Below are positions 27,565 through 35,547 of a stretch of 39,358 nucleotides of DNA, piece after piece (positions within the stretch are counted from its first letter, which is position 1; every line of letters starts with the position of its first letter). This DNA comes from Flavobacteriaceae bacterium TMED179 (lineage in GTDB: Bacteria; Bacteroidota; Bacteroidia; Flavobacteriales; Flavobacteriaceae). A program made the position numbers and the translations under genes. The notes beneath the pieces are model-generated. The model did no database searches, was not told where the DNA came from, and saw only the letters and a list, made by a program, of their open reading frames with translations. Where the stretch lies: NCBI GenBank assembly GCA_002169865.1, contig NHIC01000006.1, positions 100,967 to 140,324 on the forward strand, given 5' to 3'.

Positions 27565-29919
27565 TTAGATTTTTAGCTCATAAGGTATATTAGCTTTTAA
27601 TTTGACCCTGAAGTTTTTCTCTTTGTAAACAATATCGGTTTGAGTATCGCTTTTTGATATCAACTGGAGGTGTTTTAACTCATTCCATTCCCATTTTAAG
27701 TCAACTTGGATATTTCCTCTAGCCTTAATTCCTTTAACCATTCCGTTTTTCCAATTAGGAGGTAATGCTGGAAGTACGCGAATGATACCAGGTTCGTGTG
27801 ATTGAACTAAGAGTTCTGCAACTCCAGCAGTATATCCAAAATTACCGTCGATTTGGAATGGAGGATGGGCATCGAATAAATTTGAAAATATTGATTTTTC
27901 AAAAAGAAGCTGAATATGTTCTTGTGCCATAACTCCGTCTATTAATCGAGCCGCACAATTGATAAGCCATGCGCGGCTCCAGCCTGTTCCTGCTCCACCA
28001 TTTTTAAGTCGATATTCCAGAGTTTTACGAACAGCATCAAATAATTTTGGTGTTTTCGAAAGACTAATTTGATCTCCAGGATGAAAACCATAAAGGTGAG
28101 ACATGTGACGGTGCCCAGGCTCATATTCTGGATACTCACGATCCCACTCTAATATACGTCCATCTGAACCTAACTGAAAACCTGTGCGAAGTCTCATTAA
28201 TTGTTGCTTTACAATTCCGATCAAATTATCTTTATGATTTAAAATCTTAGCTGCTTTCAAGTAATTGGTAAATACTTCTGTAATCACCTGTTGATCCATT
28301 GCGCTTCCCAAACAACTTGCTACAGGATTTCCATTGGTATCCAAATAACGATTTTCTGGAGATGTAGAAGGAGCAGCAATTAAAGTTCCATCTCGTTTAT
28401 CTTCTATAATCCAATCACTGTAAAATTGGGCGACAGCTTCCATAGCAGGAAATGCTCGAGTTTTCAAAAATTCGATATCATTAGTAAAAAGATAATGTTG
28501 CCAATAATGTTGAATCATCCAGCCTCCAGCCCCAAAAGATGCCCCCCAGTAAGCGGTTGGTGCCCTTAGCCACGTGGGGGTCCATATATCCGTTGCGTGA
28601 GGTAAAAAAGATCCTCTAACTCCAAAGTTTTTTTTAGCAGTTGTTCTTCCATTTATTATTAATCGATCGATGAAGTCAAACAAAGGACTATTGAGCTCAT
28701 CCAATTGAGTGAGGTTGGCGAGCCAATAATTCATTTGGAGGTTAATATTTAAGTGATAATCTGAATTCCAAGGAGCATTGATATGTGGATTCCAAAGACC
28801 TTGAAGGTTAGCGGGTAACGTACTAGGTCTGGAAGAGGCAATAAGTAAATAACGTCCAAAATGAAATAAAGTTTCTTGGAGTTCCAAATCTACAGTACCT
28901 TCTTTAATTGCCTTTAAGCGTTTGTCTGTGGGAATAGTTTGGAGTTTGTTGTCTGTAATTATGTCAAAATTAACTCTATTATACAGCATTTGATGATCTC
29001 TAACATGCCGACCTTTTAAATCTTCAAATGAATAATTCTGAACCTCACTGAGTTGATTAATATTTTCTGATTTATAGTTTTTGTGATAATAGGATGAATT
29101 AGAAACAATACGAAGTTCAATCTCTTTTACTCCTTTTAGTTCTATTCCATCTTCAACTGTTTTAACTGTTCCTCCATGATGATTTGGTTGGACTATAGTT
29201 TGAAATTGAACACCTTCTAAAATTGGATTTGATTTTGAATTAAAAGCTCCTTCTCGTTGAGTAACTTCCCCTTCCATAATAAGACAGCCCTTTTTTGTAA
29301 ATGTTTTAGTAGTTGCTACTCCTTTATCTTTTGGTCGACTCAAATGAATAATACCATTTAATCCATTAGGATGTTCGCTTTTCAAACTGATAATTAAGAG
29401 TTGATCTGGAGCAGATACAAATGCATCCTGGGTTACTTTATATCCTTCGAATTTATATTTTACAGAAGTAATTGCCTCATTTAATTTTAAACTCCGTTGG
29501 TATTCTGTCGCAACGTCATGTTGAAGATTGATAAACAAATTACCTAAGGTTTGATGAGAGCGAACAACTGTTTTATTTGAAAATTTTTCTACTAAAAGTG
29601 AGTCAACAGCTGTATGATATCCTTGGACTAAAAGTCTTCTGATATTAGCTAAATCTTCTGGTGTACCTTCAGGATGATCCCAGCCCAAATTTTTAGGCCA
29701 AAGTGAGTCGTCATTAAGTTGAATACGTTCATTAATTGGATTTCCGAAAACCATGGCCCCTATACGACCATTTCCAATAGGAAGTGCTTCTTCCCAAACT
29801 GAAGCAGCTTGTTCATACCATAATAATTGTGGATAAGAATTAGAGTTATTCTTGTCACGATTACAACTCACAATTATAAGGAGAAGACCTAATCTTAAAA
29901 AATGATTTAAATACTTCAT
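27565..29919 (-). CDS. GH95 α-L-fucosidase/galactosidase lipoprotein
   Basis: A 784-residue glycoside hydrolase family 95 enzyme, inverting, cleaving terminal α-1,2-L-fucose or α-L-galactose. The lipobox IIVSC puts the lipidated Cys at 19. The N-terminal domain begins LWYEQAASVWEEALPIGNGRIGAMVFG. The catalytic (α/α)6 barrel shows the Asn pair N391/N393 (HLNINLQMNYW), the acid in APSTSPENRY (E522) and D691 in QIDGNFGYTAG, corresponding to the catalytic residues of the family. It is convergent with the sulfatase across 130 bp. No SusC/SusD pair is nearby, which is unusual for Bacteroidota glycan loci. Confidence 0.93.
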   Translation of the reverse strand: MKYLNHFLRLGLLLIIVSCNRDKNNSNSYPQLLWYEQAASVWEEALPIGNGRIGAMVFGNPINERIQLNDDSLWPKNLGWDHPEGTPEDLANIRRLLVQGYHTAVDSLLVEKFSNKTVVRSHQTLGNLFINLQHDVATEYQRSLKLNEAITSVKYKFEGYKVTQDAFVSAPDQLLIISLKSEHPNGLNGIIHLSRPKDKGVATTKTFTKKGCLIMEGEVTQREGAFNSKSNPILEGVQFQTIVQPNHHGGTVKTVEDGIELKGVKEIELRIVSNSSYYHKNYKSENINQLSEVQNYSFEDLKGRHVRDHQMLYNRVNFDIITDNKLQTIPTDKRLKAIKEGTVDLELQETLFHFGRYLLIASSRPSTLPANLQGLWNPHINAPWNSDYHLNINLQMNYWLANLTQLDELNSPLFDFIDRLIINGRTTAKKNFGVRGSFLPHATDIWTPTWLRAPTAYWGASFGAGGWMIQHYWQHYLFTNDIEFLKTRAFPAMEAVAQFYSDWIIEDKRDGTLIAAPSTSPENRYLDTNGNPVASCLGSAMDQQVITEVFTNYLKAAKILNHKDNLIGIVKQQLMRLRTGFQLGSDGRILEWDREYPEYEPGHRHMSHLYGFHPGDQISLSKTPKLFDAVRKTLEYRLKNGGAGTGWSRAWLINCAARLIDGVMAQEHIQLLFEKSIFSNLFDAHPPFQIDGNFGYTAGVAELLVQSHEPGIIRVLPALPPNWKNGMVKGIKARGNIQVDLKWEWNELKHLQLISKSDTQTDIVYKEKNFRVKLKANIPYELKI

Positions 29920-30039
29920 TATTAGAATATTTTAGGAAATTCGTTAGTCTCTAAATTTAAAGAAATAATTAGGAAATTAAGGGGAATAAACCTGTAGTAT
30001 TACTTTATAGAATCTAATTCTCTTAAATCTTTATTCGTG

Positions 30040-30264
30040 CTACTGAATTTTATCAGTTTGCGTAGGATTTCTTAATTCAGGAGCAGAGACGTTTTTGTGT
30101 ATTTCAGTTAAATTATTCCCTTGTATATCGTAAATGTCGCCTGTCCAAGAATCTATTACAAAAGATTCATTAACTGGAGATGGTTGATATCTTTTAGAGA
30201 ATGATATTATAATTGCTGAAACAATAATGGAGGCAGCAATCAAAAGAGAAGATTTATTATTCAT
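30040..30264 (-). CDS. Small membrane-anchored protein of unknown function
   Basis: A 74-residue protein. An N-terminal hydrophobic stretch (SLLIAASIIVSAIIISF) serves as a membrane anchor or uncleaved signal. A short exported tail of ~50 residues follows, with SFVIDSWTGDIYDIQGNNL. The tail resembles small flavobacterial proteins that carry a 'TGDIY'-type repeat, but I cannot name a family. It lies 62 bp after tRNA-Thr(GGT) on the same strand, so it may be cotranscribed with the tRNA cluster. Confidence 0.55.
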   Translation of the reverse strand: MNNKSSLLIAASIIVSAIIISFSKRYQPSPVNESFVIDSWTGDIYDIQGNNLTEIHKNVSAPELRNPTQTDKIQ

Positions 30265-30325
30265 TTAGTAAATTTAGAAAAAAACTTTTATTTTTTTAAA
30301 GAATTAAATGCTTGTATATCTGTAG

Positions 30326-30397
30326 AGCCAATGACGAGATTTGAACTCGTGACCTCTTCCTTACCAAGGAAACGCTCTACCCCTGAGCTACATCGGC
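30326..30397 (-). tRNA. trnT: tRNA-Thr (GGT)
   Basis: A 72-nt cloverleaf. Acceptor GCCGATG pairs with CATTGGC (one G-T), D-arm GCTCAGGGGTAGAGC, anticodon loop TTGGTAA (anticodon GGT), T-arm CACGAGTTCAAATCTCGT. No encoded CCA. It is the last of four clustered tRNAs; tuf usually follows here in flavobacteria. Confidence 0.97.
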
Positions 30398-30411
30398 AAT
30401 TAAAAAAGAAG

Positions 30412-30484
30412 AGCGAGAGACCGGGTTCGAACCGGCGACATTCAGCTTGGAAGGCTGACGCTCTACCAACTGAGCTACTCTCGC
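30412..30484 (-). tRNA. trnG: tRNA-Gly (TCC)
   Basis: A 73-nt cloverleaf with acceptor GCGAGAG/CTCTCGC fully paired, D-arm GCTCAGTTGGTAGAGC, anticodon loop CTTCCAA (TCC) and T-arm GCCGGTTCGAACCCGGT. No encoded CCA. It lies 14 bp from tRNA-Thr(GGT). Confidence 0.97.
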
Positions 30485-30546
30485 ATTTAAGGGAAAATTT
30501 AATGTTGATATGAGTAAATATAAAACATTTTATAAATACAAAATTG

Positions 30547-30628
30547 TGGGGAGAGCAGGATTCGAACCTGCGAAGTTAAAAACAACAGATTTACAGTCTG
30601 CCCTCGTTGGCCGCTTGAGTATCTCCCC
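30547..30628 (-). tRNA. trnY: tRNA-Tyr (GTA)
   Basis: An 82-nt class II tRNA. Acceptor GGGGAGA/TCTCCCC, anticodon loop CTGTAAA (GTA), a long variable arm as expected for tRNA-Tyr, and T-arm GCAGGTTCGAATCCTGC. The discriminator is A. No encoded CCA. Confidence 0.97.
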
Positions 30629-30663
30629 AGTTTCAATGAACGATTTAAAAAAATAATTTTAAG

Positions 30664-30737
30664 AGCCGATGGAGGGACTCGAACCCACGACCTGCTGATT
30701 ACAAATCAGCTGCTCTAGCCAGCTGAGCTACATCGGC
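30664..30737 (-). tRNA. trnT: tRNA-Thr (TGT)
   Basis: A 74-nt cloverleaf. Acceptor GCCGATG/CATCGGC, D-arm GCTCAGCTGGCTAGAGC, anticodon loop TTTGTAA (TGT), T-arm CGTGGGTTCGAGTCCCT. It is first in the cluster, 26 bp after a candidate promoter box. Together with the GGT isoacceptor it covers threonine codons. Confidence 0.97.
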
Positions 30738-30767
30738 CTTTAGATTCCATTTTCATAAAATCGATTG

Positions 30768-30799
30768 CAAATTAAATGTTAATTTTTTTGCTATCAAAA
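30768..30799 (-). promoter_or_regulatory. Promoter for the tRNA cluster
   Basis: On the minus strand TTTTG is followed after 19 bases by TTAATTTG, a 7/8 match to the Bacteroidota -7 box TAnnTTTG, with TTTG as the -33 element. Spacing is exactly that reported for the phylum. The box ends 30 bases before tRNA-Thr(TGT), right for a tRNA operon. Confidence 0.55.
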
Positions 30800-30815
30800 G
30801 AAAAAAATGAAATTT

Positions 30816-31109
30816 TTATATTATTCTTTCTTTTTCCTTTCTTCTTATTAATATACGCTCTGCGCTTTCTGCGGCTAGGTTTATAGATTCCTCAAAAGAC
30901 TTAGAAATTTTCTTTACAATAATGTCATCTCCAGGGATAATAATTTTTAGCTCTGCCCACTTATTAATACCATTTGATGTATTTTCAACTTTTGTGAAAA
31001 TAAATACATCTATTATTTTATTATAGAATAATGAAAGTTTTTCAATTCTTGTTTTAGCAAAGGCCTTTAACTTTATATCAGCCTTATAGTTTATGGATCT
31101 AAAATTCAT
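30816..31109 (-). CDS. hpf: Ribosome hibernation-promoting factor (short HPF/YfiA type)
   Basis: A 97-residue member of the HPF/RaiA family, which binds the 30S decoding region and inactivates ribosomes in stationary phase or stress. The β-α-β-β-β-α fold is recognisable: MNFRSINYKADIKLKAFAKTRIEKL, central strands (DVFIFTKVEN, WAELKIIIPGDDIIVKK), and the final helix (SFEESINLAAESAERILIRRKEKE). It has no long C-terminal dimerisation domain, so it is the short type. It lies between xerC (14 bp gap) and the tRNA cluster, its typical flavobacterial place. Confidence 0.88.
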   Translation of the reverse strand: MNFRSINYKADIKLKAFAKTRIEKLSLFYNKIIDVFIFTKVENTSNGINKWAELKIIIPGDDIIVKKISKSFEESINLAAESAERILIRRKEKERII

Positions 31110-31123
31110 AGTCGCTATAAAAT

Positions 31124-32026
31124 TTATTTTAAATTATTATTTTTCTCTCTAGGATGCGTTTTATTGTAAATTTCCTGAATCTTAGACATGCTGCTATGTG
31201 TATAATTCTGAGTAGCAGCTATACTGCTGTGGCCTAAAAGGTCTTTGATAGAATTTAAATCAGCTCCTTGATCTAGCATATGAGTAGCAAAGCTATGTCT
31301 TAAGACATGAGGGCTTCTTTTGGTTTTAGTTGATACTTTTCCAAGATAAGTTTTTACTGATTGATAAACAAATGAGTTAGAAAGCTTTTTTCCCTTTTCA
31401 TTAACAAAGAAAAAATCGTCCTGTTTAATAATTTTTAATTTTTTTTGGAGTTGTAATAAAAGAGTCAGTTCATCTTTTATTTCAGGTAAAAGAGGCAGTA
31501 ATCTTTCTTTGTTTCTTTTACCTAAAACCTTAATTAATCCCTCTGAAAAATCGATATTTTGATCTTTTAAATTAATCAACTCTGCTCTACGAATTCCTGT
31601 GAAGTAAAGAAGTTGAAGCATAGTACGTATCATTGATCCATTATAATTTTTTGGAAAAATATCGGAATCAAATAAAGTTTTGATTTCTAATTGAGAAAAT
31701 GGTAAGGCAACTTTAGTATCTGTTTTAAGAGCTTTATGCTCTTTTAAAGGAGAAACCTCTACACTCCCAATGCCAAGAAGAAATTTATAATAGGATCGTA
31801 GCGCCGATACTTTTTTATTTACTGTTCTTGAACTATTTCCGGACTGAATTAAATATACTACCCAAGTTCTAATTTCACTGTAGGTTACTAATTTTAATTC
31901 GGTAGAAATATCTTCAGTTTCAAGAAAGGTCTTAAAAGCCAAAAGATCAGCTTCGTATGATTTAATCGTATGTTTAGAATATTTTTTTTCTAAAGAAATA
32001 TATTCTAAAAAAGCAGAAACTGACAT
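31124..32026 (-). CDS. xerC: Tyrosine recombinase XerC/XerD type
   Basis: A 300-residue integrase-family recombinase, probably the housekeeping enzyme that resolves chromosome dimers at dif. The SAM-like DNA-binding domain is residues 1-90. The catalytic residues are R146 (TGIRRAEL), K170 or K173 (LGKRNKER), H240 and R243 (HVLRHSFATH), H266 (LLGHSS) and nucleophile Y275 (QNYTH). Its fixed position between rpsU and hpf in flavobacteria argues for a core gene rather than a mobile integrase. Whether it is XerC or XerD needs phylogeny. Confidence 0.9.
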   Translation of the reverse strand: MSVSAFLEYISLEKKYSKHTIKSYEADLLAFKTFLETEDISTELKLVTYSEIRTWVVYLIQSGNSSRTVNKKVSALRSYYKFLLGIGSVEVSPLKEHKALKTDTKVALPFSQLEIKTLFDSDIFPKNYNGSMIRTMLQLLYFTGIRRAELINLKDQNIDFSEGLIKVLGKRNKERLLPLLPEIKDELTLLLQLQKKLKIIKQDDFFFVNEKGKKLSNSFVYQSVKTYLGKVSTKTKRSPHVLRHSFATHMLDQGADLNSIKDLLGHSSIAATQNYTHSSMSKIQEIYNKTHPREKNNNLK

Positions 32027-32097
32027 AATTATGCATTACATTATAAAGTTAAAAAACTTAGTTAAGTTAACGCTACTAGAATGATTAGAAAAAAGTC

Positions 32098-32292
32098 TTA
32101 AATATTCTCACTATCCCGCAAGTGCTGAATATATTGAGCCTTTTGGATCTTTTGACGATGCTTTACAGATGGCTTTACGAACTGTTTTCTAGATCGAAGT
32201 TGACGCATGCCTCCAGTTTTATCAAATTTTCTTTTAAATCGTTTTAATGCACGATCAATATTTTCGCCGTCTTTAATTGGAATTACTAACAT
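32098..32292 (-). CDS. rpsU: 30S ribosomal protein bS21
   Basis: A 64-residue basic protein of the small subunit platform. It opens MLVIPIKDGENIDRALKRFKRKFD and has Arg/Lys-rich helices. Tyr54 (AQYIQHL) is at the position reported in Bacteroidota bS21 to help hold the 3' end of 16S rRNA and mask the anti-Shine-Dalgarno sequence. The gene has a strong SD, unlike other genes here, which fits the autoregulation described for Flavobacterium rpsU. It lies 71 bp upstream of xerC on the same strand. Confidence 0.97.
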   Translation of the reverse strand: MLVIPIKDGENIDRALKRFKRKFDKTGGMRQLRSRKQFVKPSVKHRQKIQKAQYIQHLRDSENI

Positions 32293-32300
32293 AACAAAAT

Positions 32301-32306
32301 ACCTCC
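32301..32306 (-). promoter_or_regulatory. Strong Shine-Dalgarno sequence of rpsU
   Basis: GGAGGT, within GAAGGGAGGTAT, lies 8 bases before the rpsU ATG. The core is a perfect complement to the 16S 3' end. I checked the leaders of tuf, rpoB, rplL and trpE and none has such a site. Ribosomes lacking bS21 expose the anti-SD and could use it, giving feedback control. Confidence 0.85.
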
Positions 32307-32320
32307 CTTCATAATATATA

Positions 32321-32328
32321 CAAATATA
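32321..32328 (-). promoter_or_regulatory. Candidate -7 box for rpsU
   Basis: TATATTTG on the minus strand matches TAnnTTTG and lies 28 bp before the rpsU ATG, leaving room for the SD in a short leader. No TTG -33 element is at the standard spacing. Confidence 0.4.
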
Positions 32329-32370
32329 ATTAAAAGAACGAGTCAGGATACTTAAATTCTCGATTAAAGT

Positions 32371-33534
32371 TTAATCTTTTAATATTTTTCTAGCAATAAC
32401 TACTTTTTGAATTTCACTTGTACCCTCACCAATTGTGCAAAGTTTAGAGTCTCTTAAAAATTTTTCAACGGGGAAATCTTTGGTAAAACCATAACCTCCA
32501 AAAATTTGTACAGCTTCATTTGCAACTTTTACGCATGTTTCTGAAGCAAAGAGTTTTGCCATAGCTCCAGCTTGGGTTACACTAAGATTTAGATTTTTCA
32601 TTTCCGATGCTTTTTGGGTTAATAGAGACGCTGCCTCAATTTCAGTTACCATATCTGCTAGTTTAAAAGATATTCCTTGAAAACTACTTATTGGCTTTCC
32701 AAACTGCTTTCTTTGTTTTGAATAAGCTAGAGCTGCGTTATAAGCACCTTTAGCAATTCCTAAAGAAAGAGCTGCAATGGAAATCCTTCCTCCATCTAAT
32801 ATTTTCATTGATTGTATAAAACCATCACCAACGGGTCCAAGCCTGTTTTCATCTGGAATAATACAATCCTCAAAAACCATCTCTGCTGTTTCAGAGGCAC
32901 GCATTCCTAATTTATTTTCTTTTTTACCTGCGTAAAAGCCATTCGTTCCTCGTTCAACAACAAATGCGGACATAGATCGATTATTTTCTTTTTTTCCAGT
33001 CCTAGCTATAACAACTGCAATATCCCCAGAAATTCCATGGGTGGTAAAATTTTTCGTCCCATTTAATATCCAATTATCACCTTCCTTTCGAGCTGTAGTC
33101 GACATTCCTTTTGCATCTGAACCAGTATTATGTTCGGTAAGTCCCCAGGCTCCTAGAAAAGTTCCTTCACAAAGTTTGGGTAACCACTTAAGACGTTGTG
33201 TTTCGTTTCCAAACTCATATATATGATTAACGCAAAGTGAATTATGTGCAGCAATTGACAATCCTATAGAAGGGTCTACAATAGAAATTGTTTCTATAAG
33301 AGTAGTATATTCGTGATATCCCATTCCTGATCCGCCATAAGACTCCGGAATTAGCATTCCCATAAAACCAAGTGCTCCTGCCTTTTCAAAAATTTCTAAG
33401 GGAAAATATTGGGATTCATCCCACTTCATTATATTGGGCTTTATGAATTGAGCAGCAAAGTCCCTTGCTGCTTCATAAACCATTCTTTGAGTCTCAGAAG
33501 TTTCAATTTCAGGACGCAATTCTATATCTATCAT
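32371..33534 (-). CDS. Acyl-CoA dehydrogenase
   Basis: FAD-dependent enzyme introducing a trans double bond into acyl-CoA (β-oxidation or branched-chain amino acid breakdown). ATG 33534 (MIDIELRPE) is preferred over the TTG at 33540, giving 387 residues, usual for the family. Landmarks: [15 protein letters not shown] (FAD and substrate region), [36 protein letters not shown] and the catalytic base in IGEGTSEIQ. Length and motifs are closest to short-chain/butyryl type enzymes, but chain-length preference cannot be read. A TATATTTG box lies 15 bp before the ATG, so it may be transcribed separately from the symporter gene upstream. Confidence 0.93.
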   Translation of the reverse strand: MIDIELRPEIETSETQRMVYEAARDFAAQFIKPNIMKWDESQYFPLEIFEKAGALGFMGMLIPESYGGSGMGYHEYTTLIETISIVDPSIGLSIAAHNSLCVNHIYEFGNETQRLKWLPKLCEGTFLGAWGLTEHNTGSDAKGMSTTARKEGDNWILNGTKNFTTHGISGDIAVVIARTGKKENNRSMSAFVVERGTNGFYAGKKENKLGMRASETAEMVFEDCIIPDENRLGPVGDGFIQSMKILDGGRISIAALSLGIAKGAYNAALAYSKQRKQFGKPISSFQGISFKLADMVTEIEAASLLTQKASEMKNLNLSVTQAGAMAKLFASETCVKVANEAVQIFGGYGFTKDFPVEKFLRDSKLCTIGEGTSEIQKVVIARKILKD

Positions 33535-33549
33535 ATACAATTTTTAATA

Positions 33550-33557
33550 CAAATATA
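33550..33557 (-). promoter_or_regulatory. Candidate -7 box for the acyl-CoA dehydrogenase gene
   Basis: TATATTTG on the minus strand, ending 15 bp before the ATG at 33534. It fits TAnnTTTG but has no clear -33 element. Confidence 0.35.
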
Positions 33558-33560
33558 AAT

Positions 33561-35171
33561 TTAATCTTTTTTGATTGCTAATAAAGCGGACAGATAGTTA
33601 TTTAATTCTTCACGTACACGTGGAAACAAAAATAATAATCCTATCATATTAGGGAATACCAATGCTAGAATCATTGCATCTGAAAATGCCCAAACAGAAG
33701 ACATGTCTCCAGCTGCACCTATTACTATAAAAACTAAAAATAAAGACTTGTAGGTCAATTCAGAGGCTTTACTTTTTCCAAAAATATACATCCAAGATTG
33801 CAATCCATAATAAGACCAAGAAATCATAGTTGAAATGGCAAAAAGCACAACAGCAATTGTCAAAAATGGGCCTGAAAATGAAATATATTTTGAAAAAGCT
33901 GCAGCTGTTATTCCTGCTCCCTCAGCAGGTAAACCGTCGATAGTCACAATTCCTCCTTCACCTCCATAATTAAACACAGCATTATCACCATTAAAAATAA
34001 TAATTACTAAGGCAGTCATTGTACAAATAACGACAGTATCAATGAAAGGTTCTAATAATGCAACCAATCCTTCTGAAGCAGCATATTTCGTTTTTACTGC
34101 AGAATGAGCTATTGATGCAGAGCCTGCTCCTGCCTCATTTGAAAAAGCTGCGCGCCTAAAACCCGTAATTAATACACCAAGTAATCCACCTAGACCTGCT
34201 TGCGGATTAAAAGCTTGATTAAATATCATTGCAAAAGCGTCATCCACAAAACTAAAATTTGTAAAAATTATATATAGGCATGCGAGTATATACATAAGGG
34301 CCATAAAAGGGACTACTTTTTCAGTAACTGAAGCTATTCTTTTGATTCCTCCAATTATAATAATTCCTACTAAAATCATCATAATAATTCCTATAATAGT
34401 CCTTGAACTTCCTCCAGACATTCCTAAAGAACCAACTAATTGCATAGCAGCCTGATTTGACTGGGCTGCATTTCCTCCTCCAAAGGATGCGCCCACACAT
34501 AAAAAGGCAAAGATGCCAGCTAAAACTTTTCCAAGTGTTGCAAATCCTTTTTCTTTTAATCCTTTAGTCAAATAATACATTGGCCCTCCATAAATAGTTC
34601 CATCCTCTCCAACATCTCTATATTTAACTCCTAAAGTACACTCAACAAATTTTGTCGACATACCTAACAAACCGCATAGGATCATCCAAAATGTTGCACC
34701 AGGACCTCCGACTGCAATTGCTAAAGCAACTCCTGCAATATTTCCATTTCCAACAGTTCCAGAAACTGCTGTTGCGAGAGCTTGGAAATGACTCACTTCT
34801 CCATCCTTGTCTTCAACTGATTTAAGGACTTTCTCGTCTTTCTTTGAGGAAGTTTCAGTATTAAAAAAATTTTCTTTTTCTATATCATCATACCTCCCTC
34901 TCACTGTATTTACAGCAGTTGAAAAGTGACGGACATTTACAAAACCAAAATAAATTGTAAAAAAAAGAGCTCCTCCAACTAATAAGAAAATAATTGTAGG
35001 AATTTCGGTGCCTGGAAAATTATGTAAAATTAAACCCTCCCACCAATTAGCAACCGGAGTAAATGCTTCATTAATACGTTCATCCAAACCCTGATCTTGA
35101 GAAAAAATTGGAGTATTTATTAATAATAATAAAGCAAGTGTCTTAAACTTTATTTTTGATAAATGAGTCAT
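33561..35171 (-). CDS. Sodium:alanine/glycine symporter (AGCS family)
   Basis: A 536-residue polytopic membrane protein that imports alanine or glycine with Na+. It has an N-terminal signal-like segment (FKTLALLLLINTPIFSQ), then family motifs: TAVSGTVGNGNIAGVALAI, PGATFWMILCGLLGMSTKFVECTLGVKYR, GGPMYYLTKGLKEKG and GFRRAAFSNEAGAGSASIAHSA. The hydrophobic profile suggests about 10-11 spans. A cytoplasmic insert of ~30 charged residues (TETSSKKDEKVLKSVEDKDGE) follows the second span. No riboswitch-like fold was recognised in the 137-bp upstream gap. Confidence 0.92.
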   Translation of the reverse strand: MTHLSKIKFKTLALLLLINTPIFSQDQGLDERINEAFTPVANWWEGLILHNFPGTEIPTIIFLLVGGALFFTIYFGFVNVRHFSTAVNTVRGRYDDIEKENFFNTETSSKKDEKVLKSVEDKDGEVSHFQALATAVSGTVGNGNIAGVALAIAVGGPGATFWMILCGLLGMSTKFVECTLGVKYRDVGEDGTIYGGPMYYLTKGLKEKGFATLGKVLAGIFAFLCVGASFGGGNAAQSNQAAMQLVGSLGMSGGSSRTIIGIIMMILVGIIIIGGIKRIASVTEKVVPFMALMYILACLYIIFTNFSFVDDAFAMIFNQAFNPQAGLGGLLGVLITGFRRAAFSNEAGAGSASIAHSAVKTKYAASEGLVALLEPFIDTVVICTMTALVIIIFNGDNAVFNYGGEGGIVTIDGLPAEGAGITAAAFSKYISFSGPFLTIAVVLFAISTMISWSYYGLQSWMYIFGKSKASELTYKSLFLVFIVIGAAGDMSSVWAFSDAMILALVFPNMIGLLFLFPRVREELNNYLSALLAIKKD

Positions 35172-35308
35172 AATTATATTTAATAATTTGAAGGGCTCAA
35201 TATCTAAAAAAGGAATAGAAAAACAAATTAATCAAATGAAAGATTATTTAATTTTTTGAAATTTGAAAACTTTCTATTAAAAACCTTACACATGTTATTA
35301 AATAAATT

Positions 35309-35536
35309 TTATAAATCAAATACTGAAGTACGTTTTGTATAAATAAGGTCTTTTAGCTTTAACCAAAAAGCCAGAATCAAGTAAAGTATAAAACCGCCTA
35401 TCAAAGTAGTAAATGATGAATAAATGAAAAATAAGCGGACACTTTTTACTTTCATTCCTAGCACCTCTGCCATTCGACTACAAACTGCAAATCCATTTCT
35501 TTCAAAAAAAATTCGGATTTTATCGGGCCTAGACAT
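35309..35536 (-). CDS. PspC-domain protein
   Basis: A 75-residue membrane protein of the PspC family (phage-shock protein C-like, envelope stress sensing). Pattern: NGFAVCSRMAEVLGMKVKSVRLFFIYSSF, then a hydrophobic segment (LIGGFILYLILAFWL) and a short basic tail. The classical PspC opening with a Gly-Val-Cys-x-Gly turn is replaced here by FAVCSRMAEVLG. It lies 11 bp after the rhodanese gene on the same strand, so the two are probably cotranscribed. Confidence 0.82.
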   Translation of the reverse strand: MSRPDKIRIFFERNGFAVCSRMAEVLGMKVKSVRLFFIYSSFTTLIGGFILYLILAFWLKLKDLIYTKRTSVFDL

Positions 35537-35547
35537 TCGAGATAGTT

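Noticed and set aside
30331-30513. 60-aa ORF antisense to tRNA-Thr and tRNA-Gly
   Set aside because: It is the translation of the complement of two tRNAs (the familiar RPGSNRRHSAWKADALPTELL artefact), not a gene.
31124-32026. Tyrosine recombinase as the integrase of the accessory block
   Set aside because: It lies outside the block, between rpsU and hpf, where flavobacteria keep a housekeeping Xer gene.
35172-35308. Glycine riboswitch upstream of the AGCS symporter
   Set aside because: The 137-bp gap is AT-rich with no conserved riboswitch core that I could recognise.
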